A stretch of 64,000 bases of DNA from Polychytrium aggregatum (lineage: Eukaryota > Chytridiomycota > Chytridiomycetes > Polychytriales): assembly GCF_025602895.1 (NCBI RefSeq), contig NW_026516375.1, forward strand, positions 1 through 64,000, in the 5' to 3' direction. Within the stretch, counting starts at the first letter, position 1. Every line of letters begins with the position of its first letter. The translations under genes and the position numbers were made by a program. Below are positions 48,801 to 59,607 of the stretch, piece by piece. Under the pieces are notes generated by a model, which was not told the DNA's origin, made no database searches, and saw only the letters and a program-made list of their open reading frames with translations.

Positions 48801-49843
48801 GGGGGTGTGACTTCATCGCGATATCCCGCGATGGCAATTGATACCTGATCGTCGCTGCATTCCCATGTCTCGGACTTCAGCACGGATGAGCAGGCCCCGA
48901 TTCCGGATGTTTTCAACCAACTGGTGGACCGCGTCCTGAAAGTCGACACGGCATGCGACAAGATGTTCAACTGTCAGATGGGGTATGTTGCAACTCGATA
49001 GATTTTGCTGGATATGCAGCGGCGGAGGCGCAGTCTCGCCAGCGATGATTTGCGCGATCGACCAATGCACGGCCGCCCGCTGCGGGTTGAGATACAAGTT
49101 GCTGTAAAGCACCTGTCGGCGGCGCACTCGGTACAGGTTACAGCGCCGTTTGAAATGCAGCCTTGATCAGCAACGGAGAGAGCGGAAGCGTTGTATGTTG
49201 GTTTTCTAACAATGCGTTGGATTGGCTCTTTCCTGGACCTACTTGATCCATGTACTCCAGCCGAGGCAGAACAACCACGGGCATGGTGATTACATGCATC
49301 ATGGAAATGGTGGTGGGCAATCCCGCGCTGATCGAAAGCCAGCATACGCTCGATGCATCCGACGAGCCCGAGCTCTTGGCCGGAGAAGCGGACAACCGCA
49401 CCCGGTACCAGAAGGGTGAATATCGGGTGATTCTCCAGCTCATCCAAGTGCTCCAGTATGGCAAACTGGCCAAGAAGGTCACCGATCAAGCCATCGACAC
49501 CTGCGAGCACCTCCAAAATCTGCGCATAGCCATCTTCGATTACAAGCTGCGGGTGGAGGCGATCGAAGTCGGAACCAAGAAGCACTCGTCGCTGATGAGT
49601 GTGGCGCTGAACTATCTGATTCGATACTTTTATCTGATTGTGTTTGCGGACTATTTACTCGAGGAAATGTCGACCCACCAGTGGGGAAGTGCCTGGAGAC
49701 GGCGCATACGATCCCACAAGGAGCCGACTGCACCGGAGCACGAGCACAGACCGCTCCAGCCCAAGAAAATGTTTAGCGAATGGCTCAAAGACCGACGGGA
49801 GATTGCGAATATCGTGAGCCAGGCCAACCAATCGCTCGACTGA
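42820..49843 (+). CDS. Paladin-like protein with three tandem phosphatase-like repeats
   Basis: ATG at 42820 (MSERADAKPPPPGLAQASSQ). The first exon (to 43405) is serine/proline-rich with a histidine stretch near 43120-43165 and SVLSRGTLLKSDHF. Three homologous repeats follow, each with a marker of type PxxxGhhxRE-EPhhYhN: FGVAQPKISGISTVLRL and REEPMIYINQSPFVLR (43620-43780); YGVAQPTLKGIRNVINEL and REEPLIYINGTPYVLR (45955-46105); YGIGMPTKDAIRSVLAKV and REEPVIYVNGRPYVLR (47948-48180). Each has its CX5R loop: CGMGVGRS (44281), CQIGMGRS (46807), and CQMGRGRT split by an intron (48972/49259). The last exon ends VSQANQSLD with TGA at 49841-49843. Animal paladin (PALD1) is a membrane-associated phosphatase-fold protein reported to act on phosphoinositides. 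Many exon edges are approximate. Confidence 0.85.
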
Positions 49844-50263
49844 TGAAATGGCTGCCCCGCCATCGAGTAGTTTGCCTGCCGACGCTGTCCCTTGGCGGGA
49901 CGCAATGGTATCCGGGGTCATTCGTCTCGAATCAGTGTCCCCGTCTGTTTGGTGGATGGAATGTACCAGTCGATGCCAGAGGTGGAGCACTTTGCTCCGT
50001 TTTGAGCAACCTGCAACGAATGAGCTGCCCTCAATCCGACCTGTTCTGGGCCAGAGCTGTCGTTAATTTCTGGGCCTGAATACACGCTTATCCATCGCCT
50101 TTCATGACCAAACAGCATGTCCAGGCAGACCGGGGCGGAGCGACTCGAGGAGATCGATGGTCTTGATCTCGAGAATGCACGGAGATGTCCAAATGGCCGA
50201 ATGCGGACACTGCATTACTGCATCGCGGCACCAAGCCCGGTCGAACGAGCAGATTGGCCGGAT
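49844..50263. other. Spacer after paladin
   Basis: No host gene recognised. It leads into the Fanzor-like tail at 50264. A zinc-finger-like remnant cannot be confirmed. Confidence 0.5.
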
Positions 50264-50400
50264 GTATTCAAGGCCATGCTCCCGAAACCAACCGAAGCCA
50301 CTGGATTGCCAACAAGCACCGCAGTGCAATCCCATGGCCTGCCCACCGCGGCCTACAGATCAGCAGGCTTCACCCCAGGGCATCTCGTCCTGTTTCGTTC
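50264..50400 (+). pseudogene. Decayed Fanzor copy (C-terminal tail and right end)
   Basis: The DNA matches 55010-55160 of the better copy: gtattcaag, then tgctcccgaaaccaacc, then attgccaac, catggcct and a shared end near tcctgtttc. In frame it reads VFKAMLPKPTEATGLPTSTA against VFKTVLPKPTQTKRLPTRTG. The match continues past the stop codon of the better copy, so it covers non-coding right-end sequence too. Nothing convincing of the RuvC domain lies upstream. Confidence 0.75.
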
Positions 50401-50545
50401 CGAACGAGCTGTATTTTGGAAACGTCGTGGTCCTCGGCTTGACCGCTCCAGATCACATCGGGAGCGCCGGTACTCCTGAAAACTTTGCTTCCACAAATGC
50501 CGTCAAAGTGCCGATGATCATCATGCACGTCGTTGGGGCGTGTGC

Positions 50546-51825
50546 TCATTGAATCATGCACGTTCGGGATGTGGCGGCGCTTTCGTTTTTCTTGGGGCCC
50601 TTGGTCGACTGCCCGTCGATGCTGTGCCGCACCTGTGTGCTTGACACTGGAGGCGGAGGCTGCTTTGGCGGCTTTGGCTGGGGTATGATGACGTTGGCCT
50701 TGACAACGGGCTGGGAAAAGCGAGCCCATGGTGTGTCAGGATGAGTACGAGTCCGATGACGGCAGAACGATCGCGGGCACTGAATCTGGCTCGACGCAGA
50801 CGCTGCTTACCGCCATCCCTTCGATTTCAGAGCCCTTGAGAGGAATGCCAAGAATGTCGGCAGCGATCCGAACGATGGAGGTGCTGACCGAGTCGCCCGT
50901 CTTTGCCGAGACCAGAAAGGAGGCCATATTGTACTCCTTGGCAAACATCAGATGCCGCTCGACTGTAACTGTTCGCATGTGGATCATGTCCACTAGAATG
51001 CGGTGCAAGATCAGTCAGATCAAGAGGCCGGGGAACCACGGCGGAACAGGCGTGTCGAACCTGGCCCATCCACGACGCAGCGAGCTGATTGTGGGATTGG
51101 GATGCGAGCTGCTCGTCTACCTGCTCAGGGCAAGCCGGAGGAGGGAGCGAGTCGACTTACTCTTGTTTCCCACAAGTACCGAGTAGGGCAGCCTCACGTC
51201 AACCATGAGATGCGCTTCAGCATCAGGAGAGCCTCCGGCCTCGGCTGCAGACTTGGGTCCTCCCTCGCCATGGCTTTGTGCAGAGAGCGACAGGCTACGC
51301 TGTGCCATCGCGGAGGGATCGCTTGCCGGGGCGACAAAGCTCGCCCTATCGCCGCGCAGATAAATCTGCTTGACGAGCTCCATCCAGGCTTCCAGATGGT
51401 GAAAGGAGCCCACGTGTGTGATGTCGTAGACAAGCACCAAAGCGTCGGCTGAGAAAAGGTAGTTGCTTGCCATCTTTGAGGTCAAGATCTGGCCGCCGGC
51501 GTCCCAAAGTTGGATGGTAATCGATCGATCCCCTGTGCAGAGAGTCGGGCGAGCAGAATAAGCCGATGCGCTTGCGAAGAGGGGAGGAACGAGCCCGACG
51601 AATGAACTGCACCGAAGGCGCTCGCGATAGTAATGCGCTGGATGCCCGACCCTGCAGTACAATCCGCTTCTGAAAAAAGTCCAGTCCCAGCGTTTGATGG
51701 TACTCGGACGAGATGCAGTCTTGCGAGAACCGTTGCGCCAGGCTGGTCTTGCCCGTGGCACCATCGCCCAGCAGGACGAACTTGAGGAGTGGCTCTGGCC
51801 CTGATGGTGATACTCCGTCCAGCAT
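50546..51825 (-). CDS. RAB28: RAB28-like small GTPase
   Basis: The minus-strand start at 51825 opens MLDGVSPSGPEPLLKFVLLG. The P loop is GDGATGKTSLAQRF, switch I YHQTLGLDFFQKRIVLQ, then exon 2 (from 51532) has IQLWDAGGQILTSKMASNYL, where Rab28 typically has WDIGGQ, and DALVLVYDITHVGSF. LVGNK is followed after an intron by MDMIHMRTVTVERHLMFAKE and SAKTGDSVSTSIVRIAADIL. The last exon (PVVKANVIIPQPKPPKQPPP) ends in the CaaX box CMIQ with TGA at 50548-50546, predicting prenylation. RAB28 works with the BBSome/IFT system at cilia. A segment at about 51205-51360 may be an in-frame insert or an intron, and the last intron's donor is unclear. Exon 1 donor is GTCGGG, weak. Confidence 0.9.
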
Positions 51826-52243
51826 TGCCTGCGTCGCTCGCGAGAGTAGTTGCTGATGGAGTGCGGGCAGAAATGGGTGGATGGATAGATAAATGGAAGC
51901 GAGGCGAGATTTGGACCAGCAAAAGGTGCAACGGTGCAGCGATGCTTGGTGGGAACATGCCCCTTGGTTCACTCTGTAGCGCGGGCCATGAGGGTTCAGC
52001 GCAATCACGACCGCTCTCGCTCGGATGGTGTCGCCAGGGCGGCAAGCCTCCATCAGACAACCAGACGATCTGGATCGAGTTTCCCTCGCCCTGTGGTCCC
52101 TGTGGTCCATCGAGGCGACAACGGCAGCAATGAGTCGACGCTCGGTTGGCGGCCCGGCATCGACCGATCTAACACTGTATTGCACAAGTTGGAGCCGATG
52201 GCCCGAGCAGCAACATCAGCTGCACACGCCACATGCAGTGCGC

Positions 52244-53381
52244 CTATTGTCGCAGAGATTTGGTGAGCTGGTCTCGGGCGGCCTGCAGGGCTTGAGCGAT
52301 TGTCTGCTCAGCAAGAGGAATGCTCTCGCCCTCATTCTTCTTGGTAACTCGCCCGGCGACCTGGGAGGAATCCGACTCGAGGATAATGCTTTGTGCACAG
52401 CACGATGCAAGTCGAGTTACGAGACGGCGAATGGTTAGGACGGCGTTCGTGGAATGCCAGCTCGATACCGATTCTGCCCAAAGAGGCTGTCGATCCGGCA
52501 CGGTCGACTATCGACTCGCCATCGACTGAAGCGATCAGCGAGATCGCCGCTATGCGTACCCGTCGTCTATTGTCTCGTCCAGGGCCAGAATGGCCAAATC
52601 CAGATTCTCGAGGATCGACCGCTTCTCTGGGGACTGCTCGCTGCAGTCACAGCGCAAACGATGGCAAGCGTGACGCAAGGAGAAGAGATGTGAGTGTGAG
52701 TGTGGCTTGATCGTATCACTTGGAGACGGTAAGGAGACCGGCTGGCGCCCAGAGGCCAAACCACACCCGCGACTTACCGGAAGAGCATGCACAGAGCCTC
52801 ATAGTAGGTGTTGAGAATGCTGGCGAGAATGAGCTCGTTTTCCTCAAGAGATCCAATGATGTAGATGAAGATATCGATGTTGAACTTGTAGACGACGATC
52901 TGGTTGTCGATCATTATGATGTGGTCGCCGATCGCTGAATGCAGAGCCAGGGTGGCAGGCAGCGTTTCAGCCGGCACGAGCAAGAGTGTCAGAAAGGGAC
53001 TGCTGCTGTCGGCGACGCATCCAGCTGATCTGCACCGACCCACAGCCGTGGCTGTCCAGAAGGTATATCACAATTCCAGTCTGCATCGCGAGTCTCGGCA
53101 GCCCATCAGCATCCAGCGATCGCAGCCCACGTCAGCTCAGCGAGCGGTCACGAGCTGATGATTCGAGATGGGAGCTATAGCGAGCAGCAGTGCCGAGAAT
53201 CGGAGCGGCTGCGAAAAGTACCAGATGCGCTGCTTGATTTCTTGGTCTTTTCAAACAGGGTCTTTTCGAAAGCCTTCTGGTCCTTGGCGGTAGGGTACTC
53301 GGACGAGTAGTATTTTGACAACAGACGCTTGCCCTCGGAATCGAGGATAACAATGGCGTTGATGCTCTTGAGTGTCAGATT
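52244..53381 (-). CDS. RET3: Coatomer subunit zeta (COPZ), 5' exon missing
   Basis: Minus-strand exons give LTLKSINAIVILDSEGKRLL and SKYYSSEYPTAKDQKAFEKT (from 53381), then SAIGDHIIMIDNQIVVYKFN and IDIFIYIIGSLEENELILAS (about 52960-52800), then KRSILENLDLAILALDETID (about 52620) and ILESDSSQVAGRV. The protein ends EQTIAQALQAARDQLTKSLR with TAG at 52246-52244. This is the longin-type small subunit of the COPI coat, which sorts Golgi-to-ER cargo with gamma-COP. The short first exon carrying the ATG must lie upstream of the CCCCAG acceptor at 53382 and was not identified. The gene is convergent with none; it lies head-to-tail with RAB28. Confidence 0.88.
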
Positions 53382-53399
53382 CTGGGGCCGAGGAAGAGA

Positions 53400-54262
53400 G
53401 CATGAGCGACTCCACTCTTGGCCAGTCCTTGCTTTGGCAACGGATGAGTTTCAAGATATGATGCATCTGTGGCGGCGATGCCACCTCGAAGCAGCAGTCT
53501 CGGTGTTTGCAAAGAGCACGGAAACAAGTGGGTGGCATGGCAATACGGGGAGCGATCTCGCCGAAGCAGAACAGGTCTACGACCGAGGCGGCGGAGGAGA
53601 GCGCAGACAGACACCATGTGGATTGGCGGGTGCGAGCTTACAAGCGATGAGTGGACCATGGCTCCTGGAGACAAACAGATGGCAGATGCGGGCGGCGACG
53701 GAGTGTGCGATGGATGCAGCGAGAGGATGCGCTGGAGGCAGGGGCGCGACGCAAGCCGAAAGCGGAAGCGGCAAGGCGCAAGGCGCAAGACGCAAGGCAA
53801 AAGGCGCAAGACGCAAGATCGGCTCGATCCGGCTGCAGCCGCGGTCGCCAAAAAAACGCCATTGCTTGCGCATCCAAGACAGCATTATCAATTTTTTCCG
53901 GCCCCTCGCGGCTGCTCATCTCGGTCACCTGAAAGTCACGTTGTATGTGGAGCAGCAAAAGTTGGAATCCGGCCATGGTCGGTTGACGGCATTTGATATC
54001 ACCTTGAGCCAATTGACGGTGGTGGTGGGCAATTGGTGTGGAGGAATGGCCAATTGTATCATTGTTGGAAGCTCCACTCCGATTGCGGACAAGAACCACC
54101 ACCATCTGAATCTCTCTGGTTGGAAACCTAGTCAAGCGTGGCTGTGTGTCAGCGAGATGACATGATCGTTTGGCTATCAGGCAAGACTCACCTTGACAAG
54201 ATGTCTTCCCACGACTGATTGAGCGAGCGATGCGTTTCTGGATCTGAATCAAGGACGCCACT
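53400..54262. other. Spacer between COPZ and the Fanzor copy
   Basis: No host gene assembled. It probably holds the missing first exon and promoter of COPZ. A tandem tract of gcaagacgcaaggcaaaaggc type lies at 53770-53815. No N-terminal Fanzor half was recognised here on either strand. Confidence 0.5.
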
Positions 54263-55129
54263 GTGAGCATTTCTGTCAGCCCAAAATGCGCCGGTTTTGA
54301 GGAGATTCTTTCTTCCCCAAGGGCAGAACCAGCCATCGTCGCTATTTTCTCGCCAGATGGCTCCCCTCAAGCGAAAGACACCAGCCAGGCGACCAAGTGG
54401 ATCCAGAGCACCCACAAGATCCTTGGTCTGCAGCAATGGATGAGCACCACACCAAGTCCCAAGATCCCCGGGTTGGCTTCCTTCCTGCAATACATTCGCC
54501 ATGTGTTCAATGGAGACATGCTGGAGAAACAGCTGTACTTCAGCCTGACCCGGCGACGGCGATTCAAGCGACTCGATCTCCACAGCAAGCGACAGCGCAC
54601 TGTCCACGAGATGTGCAAGCAAGTCATCGACCAGGCACCAAAGGAGACCGAAGTGGTGATTGCCTTTGGGAATGCCTCCTGGAAGCAAGGGAAGGGATAT
54701 GCATCCAGCCCACGGAGACTCAGGTTCGTCAAATACTTTGAGCAGTTCCACCACCACCAGAGACGACCACCAGACCGATCCGTCTCCAAGATCCATGTGT
54801 GCTCGGTGAACGAGTTCAACACATCCCAGGTGTGCTCACATTGCCAGGAATTCAAGCGACTTGAGTCACCCGAGTATCTTGATATCGATTCACCACACTT
54901 TGTCCGGAGCTGTGCAAGCTGCCATACGCTGTGGGATCGAGACATCAATGCAGCCAGGAATATGATCTCGGTATGCCAGTCGATCATCGCCACAGGAGAT
55001 CGACCGGGTGTATTCAAGACTGTGCTCCCGAAACCAACCCAAACAAAGAGATTGCCAACCAGGACGGGAAACAATGCCATGGCCTACCCGCTGGGCCTAC
55101 AAGTCAGTCAGCGGGGTTCAGACATCTGA
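54263..55129 (+). pseudogene. Fanzor (eukaryotic TnpB homologue), RuvC half, probably catalytically dead
   Basis: An uninterrupted frame of 288 codons, opening at a GTG (first in-frame ATG at 54440), encodes the C-terminal RuvC part of a Fanzor. RuvC-I aligns as SPRAEPAIVAIFSPDGS, where the family has DPG: the catalytic aspartate is replaced by serine (54314-54316). Then come the helical stretch YFSLTRRRRFKRLDLHSKRQ, the RuvC-II strand VVIAFGNASWKQGKG, VCSVNEFNTSQVCSHC with the alternative glutamate of Fanzors, a second zinc-finger pair (CASC), and RuvC-III WDRDINAARNM with its aspartate. The tail VFKTVLPKPTQTKRL is shared with 50264-50400. Fanzors use an overlapping 3' omega RNA to cut DNA. 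The N-terminal half (about 300 residues in full proteins) is absent. No intron is needed, unlike the neighbours. Confidence 0.9.
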
Positions 55130-55300
55130 AGCCAGAAATGGGATCTGTCCCGTTTCTTTCTGGATAGACTGTAAGCATCTTGTTCCTTGTGCATTTCGAC
55201 AGTGGATGCCGGGTCGCCCATATTCTGGGCAGTCCACTTCGGGGTTGCCATCCCTCTTGGGATGGTCGATGGGAGGTGTTTGACTCCCTTGTGCAGAGAG

Positions 55301-55332
<32 letters not shown>

Positions 55333-55342
55333 GTGTGTGTGT
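55301..55342. repeat. (GT)n microsatellite
   Basis: A tract of gt dinucleotides interrupted once by gcaaagtg lies in the spacer between the Fanzor copy and TIM54. Confidence 0.95.
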
Positions 55343-55489
55343 GACGGCGAGAGGCTTCTCGCCTTCCCTCGGGGGTCTCTCGCCAGAGACTGCTCTTCTC
55401 GCCGACCGAGGTGGCTCCGAGAGCGCGTTTTTTCGTTCTCGCTCATTTTTTTAACAAGAAATTTTTTCATAGTGCAGGCGCCAAACATC

Positions 55490-55570
55490 TGCAACCGCAT
55501 CGGCATCGGCTTCTGCAACCGCATCTGCATCTGCATCGGCATCGGCATCGGCATCGGCTTCTGCATCTGT
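55490..55570. repeat. Hexanucleotide tract upstream of TIM54
   Basis: Repeats of catcgg and catctg, with two copies of cttctgcaaccgcatc-like sequence, lie about 140 bases before the TIM54 start, probably in its leader. A second short tract, cagccagtcc three times, lies at 55645-55670. Confidence 0.9.
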
Positions 55571-55706
55571 CGAACGTCGGCTCACTGCTCAACGCTCGTC
55601 GCCTCCTCCCCCGGCACCCTTCCGTTCTGCACCAGCCGTTTCCCAGCCAGTCCCAGCCAGTCCCAGCCAGCAGCGCCCAACTGCCGTCCCAGCAACAGCT
55701 TCGACC

Positions 55707-57046
55707 ATGTCTGCCTCAACACCAGCTGCCATGGCTCCGACCTCGTGGAGGCGCTATATCCCTTCAAGGGGATGGCTCATCTTCTTGGGCATCACCTCCT
55801 CGATTGCCTCCGCTGCCCTCTACGACAAGTACCAACTCAAGATTGTCCGCGAAGATCTCAAGAAGCGAGCCTCTCAGCTCGCTGCAATGCCGATGGATAC
55901 GCGAGAGACCCCCAGAAAGGTCCTCGTCTATCTGGCGCCCTCTCAGTGGGCTACGTATTCGTTCAAAGAGTTTGTCAAGCCCGGTACGTTGTCATGAAAG
56001 CCACCTTGAGCCGGAGCATGTGACGGAACAGCGCCGATGCGATCTCGGCAGCGATCTCGGCAGCGATATCGATGCGTTGGTTGTTTCCCACACGAGTGCA
56101 GTCATGGGCATTCCTGTTCAAAACACAGGCGACTCCGATCTCGCTGCAAGGCCAAATGCGCATGCACCAGTGGTTGGGTTTGGTGCCAACCCCACTGGCG
56201 CTTGAATCGGCGTCGCTGGACATGAAAAATGTCTAACCGTTTCTTCGTAATCGCCCCCTTGTTTATCTTGGTTGCTTGGGTACGTCAGTTTTCGATGCCG
56301 CCGCCCTCGATTACGAGATCCTGGAGCCGTCCAAGCCCCATATTGTCCGAAAGGCCATGCGCGAGCTCATCTGGCGTGGCAAGGAAGAGCAGATCGAGCG
56401 GGAGGAAAAGTACCGCCAAGCCGTTCTGGCTGCACCAAAGACGTGGTTTGGCGGCCGTATCCCTGTGGAGCTGGAGGAGGAAGACAACCCTGTCTTGGCA
56501 CACTCGTACCGCTACTCGTCCCGGCGGGCTTTGGTCGCTGTCGGCCCCGAGGCCTGGGGCGAGCTGCTGGCTGGCCTTGAGGAAGGATCGCTGTCGACTC
56601 GTCCGCCGCCCAAAGAGCTCACCGAGACTGAGCTAGAGCCCGCGGAAACCGCTGCCGATGCAAGTCTCTCCGAGGCCGACCGCAAGAAGAAGGAGACCGA
56701 GCGGCAACAAGAACGACAACGGCGGGAAGAGCAGGAAAGCTTGCATCCCCAACTCGAGTTGGCACAGTCCAACCTGCCTCCCCAGTTTGCCTTCCCCATC
56801 ATTTCGTTCGTCCCTGGCAAGAATCTGACGGGTTTCAAGAACTTCCCCATGCGCATCGCCGGCTGGTTCAACCAGCGCGCGACGGCCAAGGAAGTTGGAG
56901 AGGAGGCTCTCAAGATCGTCTTTGAGAAAACGAGAGCTTTTGACTCGGACCGGGATTACTACTTGGGACACGAGCACCTTCCCCAGGACCAGTGGCCATC
57001 GAAGCCCGATCCTGTCATTGCCGAGAGACTTTCGGTGTATGCTTAG
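55707..57046 (+). CDS. TIM54: TIM54, mitochondrial inner-membrane translocase subunit
   Basis: Two exons (55707-55983, 56289-57046) give 344 residues. The N terminus carries a membrane segment (GWLIFLGITSSIASAALYD). The Tim54 core follows: PRKVLVYLAPSQWATYSFKE, FVKPVFDAAALDYEILEPSK, IVRKAMRELIWRGKEEQIER. The C half has a charged helix (SEADRKKKETERQQERQRRE), then FPIISFVPGKNLTGFKNFPM and MRIAGWFNQR, ending AERLSVYA. Tim54 stabilises the TIM22 carrier-import complex. The intron (55984-56288) is long for this window. An upstream in-frame reading exists but the ATG at 55707 gives the expected N terminus. Confidence 0.88.
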
Positions 57047-57769
57047 AATGGAATACGAAATGTGCCTTCTCTCGACAATGTCCTTTGAGCACACGCGGAC
57101 ACCCCTCGTCCAGAGCCTGCAATATAGTCTACCTCGACAGCCCAAGATTTTCGCCGCCGATGAGGATGACAATGACGAATAGTGCGATGGTCTATGCAGT
57201 AACGACACCTTACCGTCGGCATGATGGTGATGGCCGAGGGGGGGCGAACTGTCGTCATTTTGATGGTTTGTCATATCGGTGTTGGCCCAAGAACTTGGTT
57301 ACAGTGTGCAAGTCGCTCATGGGATCGGCCGGCGGGATGCGTGAACATTGCAGCCAAAGCCACTGGCATCAACGGCGGCAGGATGGGAATGATTTGATGA
57401 GGCCCCTGATGCGTATTTCCCAACTCTCTTCCTCAGCCATGATCATATGAGTGGACTGTATTTGCTGCTTCTCTAGAGAGCTGTGTTTGCTCAATGCAGT
57501 GCATGATGTCAGAGAACTTGTGCGCCTATGTGTCTATCGATAACAAGCCCACATCGACCAACGCACCGATAAAAGTCCCTCGCGAAGGTTTATTCGCAGA
57601 AACCCAGTGCCCAGCCCCAGAGCGGTATTCACATGGTGCCATCCTCAGCACCGAGGCAACGCTCGGATAGCCAGCTAGTCTCAACTTTGGAAACGACCCT
57701 CGGAAAGAGCCAGCGGCTGTTGGTGATGGCACAGGCGCGCCCTTATGATGTGCGGGCTTTGCCGTCAAG
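57047..57769. other. Intergenic stretch between convergent TIM54 and GT32 genes
   Basis: No coding region, RNA gene or repeat recognised on either strand. Open frames are short and lack family motifs. Confidence 0.55.
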
Positions 57770-59607
57770 CTACATCTTCTCCAGCCCCATTTCGGTCGTG
57801 AGGTCAGCGTTCATCATCTGTGGCTCCCAGCTGTGACTCCAGTATGTTATCGATACCGTCCGCTCTGTTGTGACAAGGGCCTTGCATCGTTCGACGTTGA
57901 ACATGCGAATGTTGGTTGCAGCGCAGACCTGGTAGTGCGGAGAGATGTTGCTCCAGTCGTACGGAAACACAATGTCTGCGGGGTGGGTGGGGTGGAGGTG
58001 ACAAGTACTGTCAAATGTATGTGTGGGCGGCCTCTCGATGCGAAGGGCTGCCCGATCGGTGCCGATGGATCGCTCGATTATATGCCGATCGACCGCTCGA
58101 TTCCACCCTGCAAACCCTTGGGACATGATGCGCACACGGCTCAACGTCATGGGACTCACTCAGTCGCTGCCTACCTGCATCTGCGATGAATACCGGCTCT
58201 CGCTGAGCCAGAGGCAGCTGAATATAATTCAAAAAGACTCGATGGAGCATGGCAGGACCGGTGACATACTCGGCGTTGACGCTCAGCCAGGGATCTCCAT
58301 GGCTGCGACGGTGCTCCATGGTGTTCATGATGTCTTGCAGACAGTGCATCCAGTAGGAATGATTGGGCTTGGATGCCATCCAGGCATTAGGCAGGCTGTG
58401 CTGCCACCAGGGACTGATCTGAGTGCCCATCTGGCCCAGAATCAGCTCGCGACCTTCCACCAGGTCGTCAAGGGGCCTCAGGGACTCCATGTCGAGGTCA
58501 GCATAGACTGGGGTACCAAGTCATCGATGGCCATCCAATAGTTGAGCCAAACGACCGGGTCATTGGAGTCCCATCAAGTCCAAGACACGACCGGCATCAC
58601 CAAGCACAGATACATGTCAGGTCAGAATACGAGTGGAAGACGATCAGCTGGGTTAGAAAATAGCCTCACTTGCCTCGTGGGAAACAGAGACCCAATCGGC
58701 GTCCATCTCATCACTGCATCGAGAGACTGGCACCAAACGTCGTCTGCCATTGACAGGACACACCCAGATTCTCCGAGTCGGTCGGCTCGATGCGTTCAGC
58801 TCTCGCACATCGCCAACAGCATCGTATGATCTTTGGGCCAGGGCGGCTCTGGACAGCGGGCACCACCAGCCGCCAGCCGCCATCCCGCTCTGACGATTAC
58901 CTCCTCCGTATTTATGCATGTAGATATATCGGGCTGCGTCAGCGCGCATAATTGGCTTTGGAAGCGAGTCATAGGTGCTCAGGAACCACGGATAGTGGTG
59001 ACTAACGAGATTGCGGTTCTCCTCATCGGTCCAGAGGATATATGTCCAATTCGGATGGTTGGCTTTCCAGGTGGCGGACCAGTGCTCGAATTTCTGGAAG
59101 GATGGCAGGGCGCGATTGTCCGGTCGAGCGACATGACATGGCGAAGAGAGCGAGGAGGTGAGGAGAGAGCGTGTTCGAGCTGCATCGACAGCAACAGTGG
59201 CAGTGGCCGATTCGAGTGTGCATTGGCCACGGGCGGAACGATGATACTCGCAAGCATAACGCAGGACGGGTGATATCGAGAGTCACTCCGCGTGCAATCG
59301 TCAGCACCCACGCAGCGACACGAACCGTGGGCAGGCAATCTGTCTTCCAGCTCTGGTGAATGATCTTTGGAAACGGCCGCCGCGCCTCGTCGAGCATGTC
59401 GGGTGTCGACTTTGATATGTAGGCGACATCAATCTTGCGGAAATGCGGCCGCAGATGGATCACGATGAAGACCACAGCAAGGACGATGGTCAGTCTGCTC
59501 AAACACCGCAGCACCGGCCGATACAGCCGCAATTCATTGACGGCGAGCAGCTGGAGAATCACGGGCTTGTGGCTGATCTTGTAGTATTGCGGCAGCAAGG
59601 GTTTCAT
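57770..59607 (-). CDS. GT32 glycosyltransferase, OCH1/SUR1-like
   Basis: Minus-strand exons 59607-59326, 59093-58901, 58507-58175 and 57975-57770 join in frame to 337 residues. After a short cytosolic part there is a signal anchor (LTIVLAVVFIVIHL), so it is a type II Golgi protein. GT32 motifs are FPKIIHQSWKT, KFEHWSATWKANHPNWTYIL, PIMRADAARYIYMHKYGG and the DxD metal site in VYADLDMESLRPLDD. Then come LPNAWMASKPNHSYWMHCLQ, VTGPAMLHR, FPYDWSNISPHY and the late SHSWE. It should transfer mannose (or a similar sugar) from a nucleotide sugar to glycans or glycosphingolipids; the acceptor cannot be told. The donor of exon 1 (GTTCGT) is weak. Confidence 0.92.

Noticed and set aside
53329-54165. 278-codon plus-strand frame as the Fanzor N-terminal half
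   Set aside because: It has no Fanzor motif, overlaps the COPZ exon antisense and ends in another frame.
54263-55129. Bacterial IS605/IS607 contamination as the source of the TnpB-like frame
   Set aside because: It lies between intron-containing fungal genes, has Fanzor-type features (glutamate in NEF next to the zinc finger) and three diverged relatives nearby.
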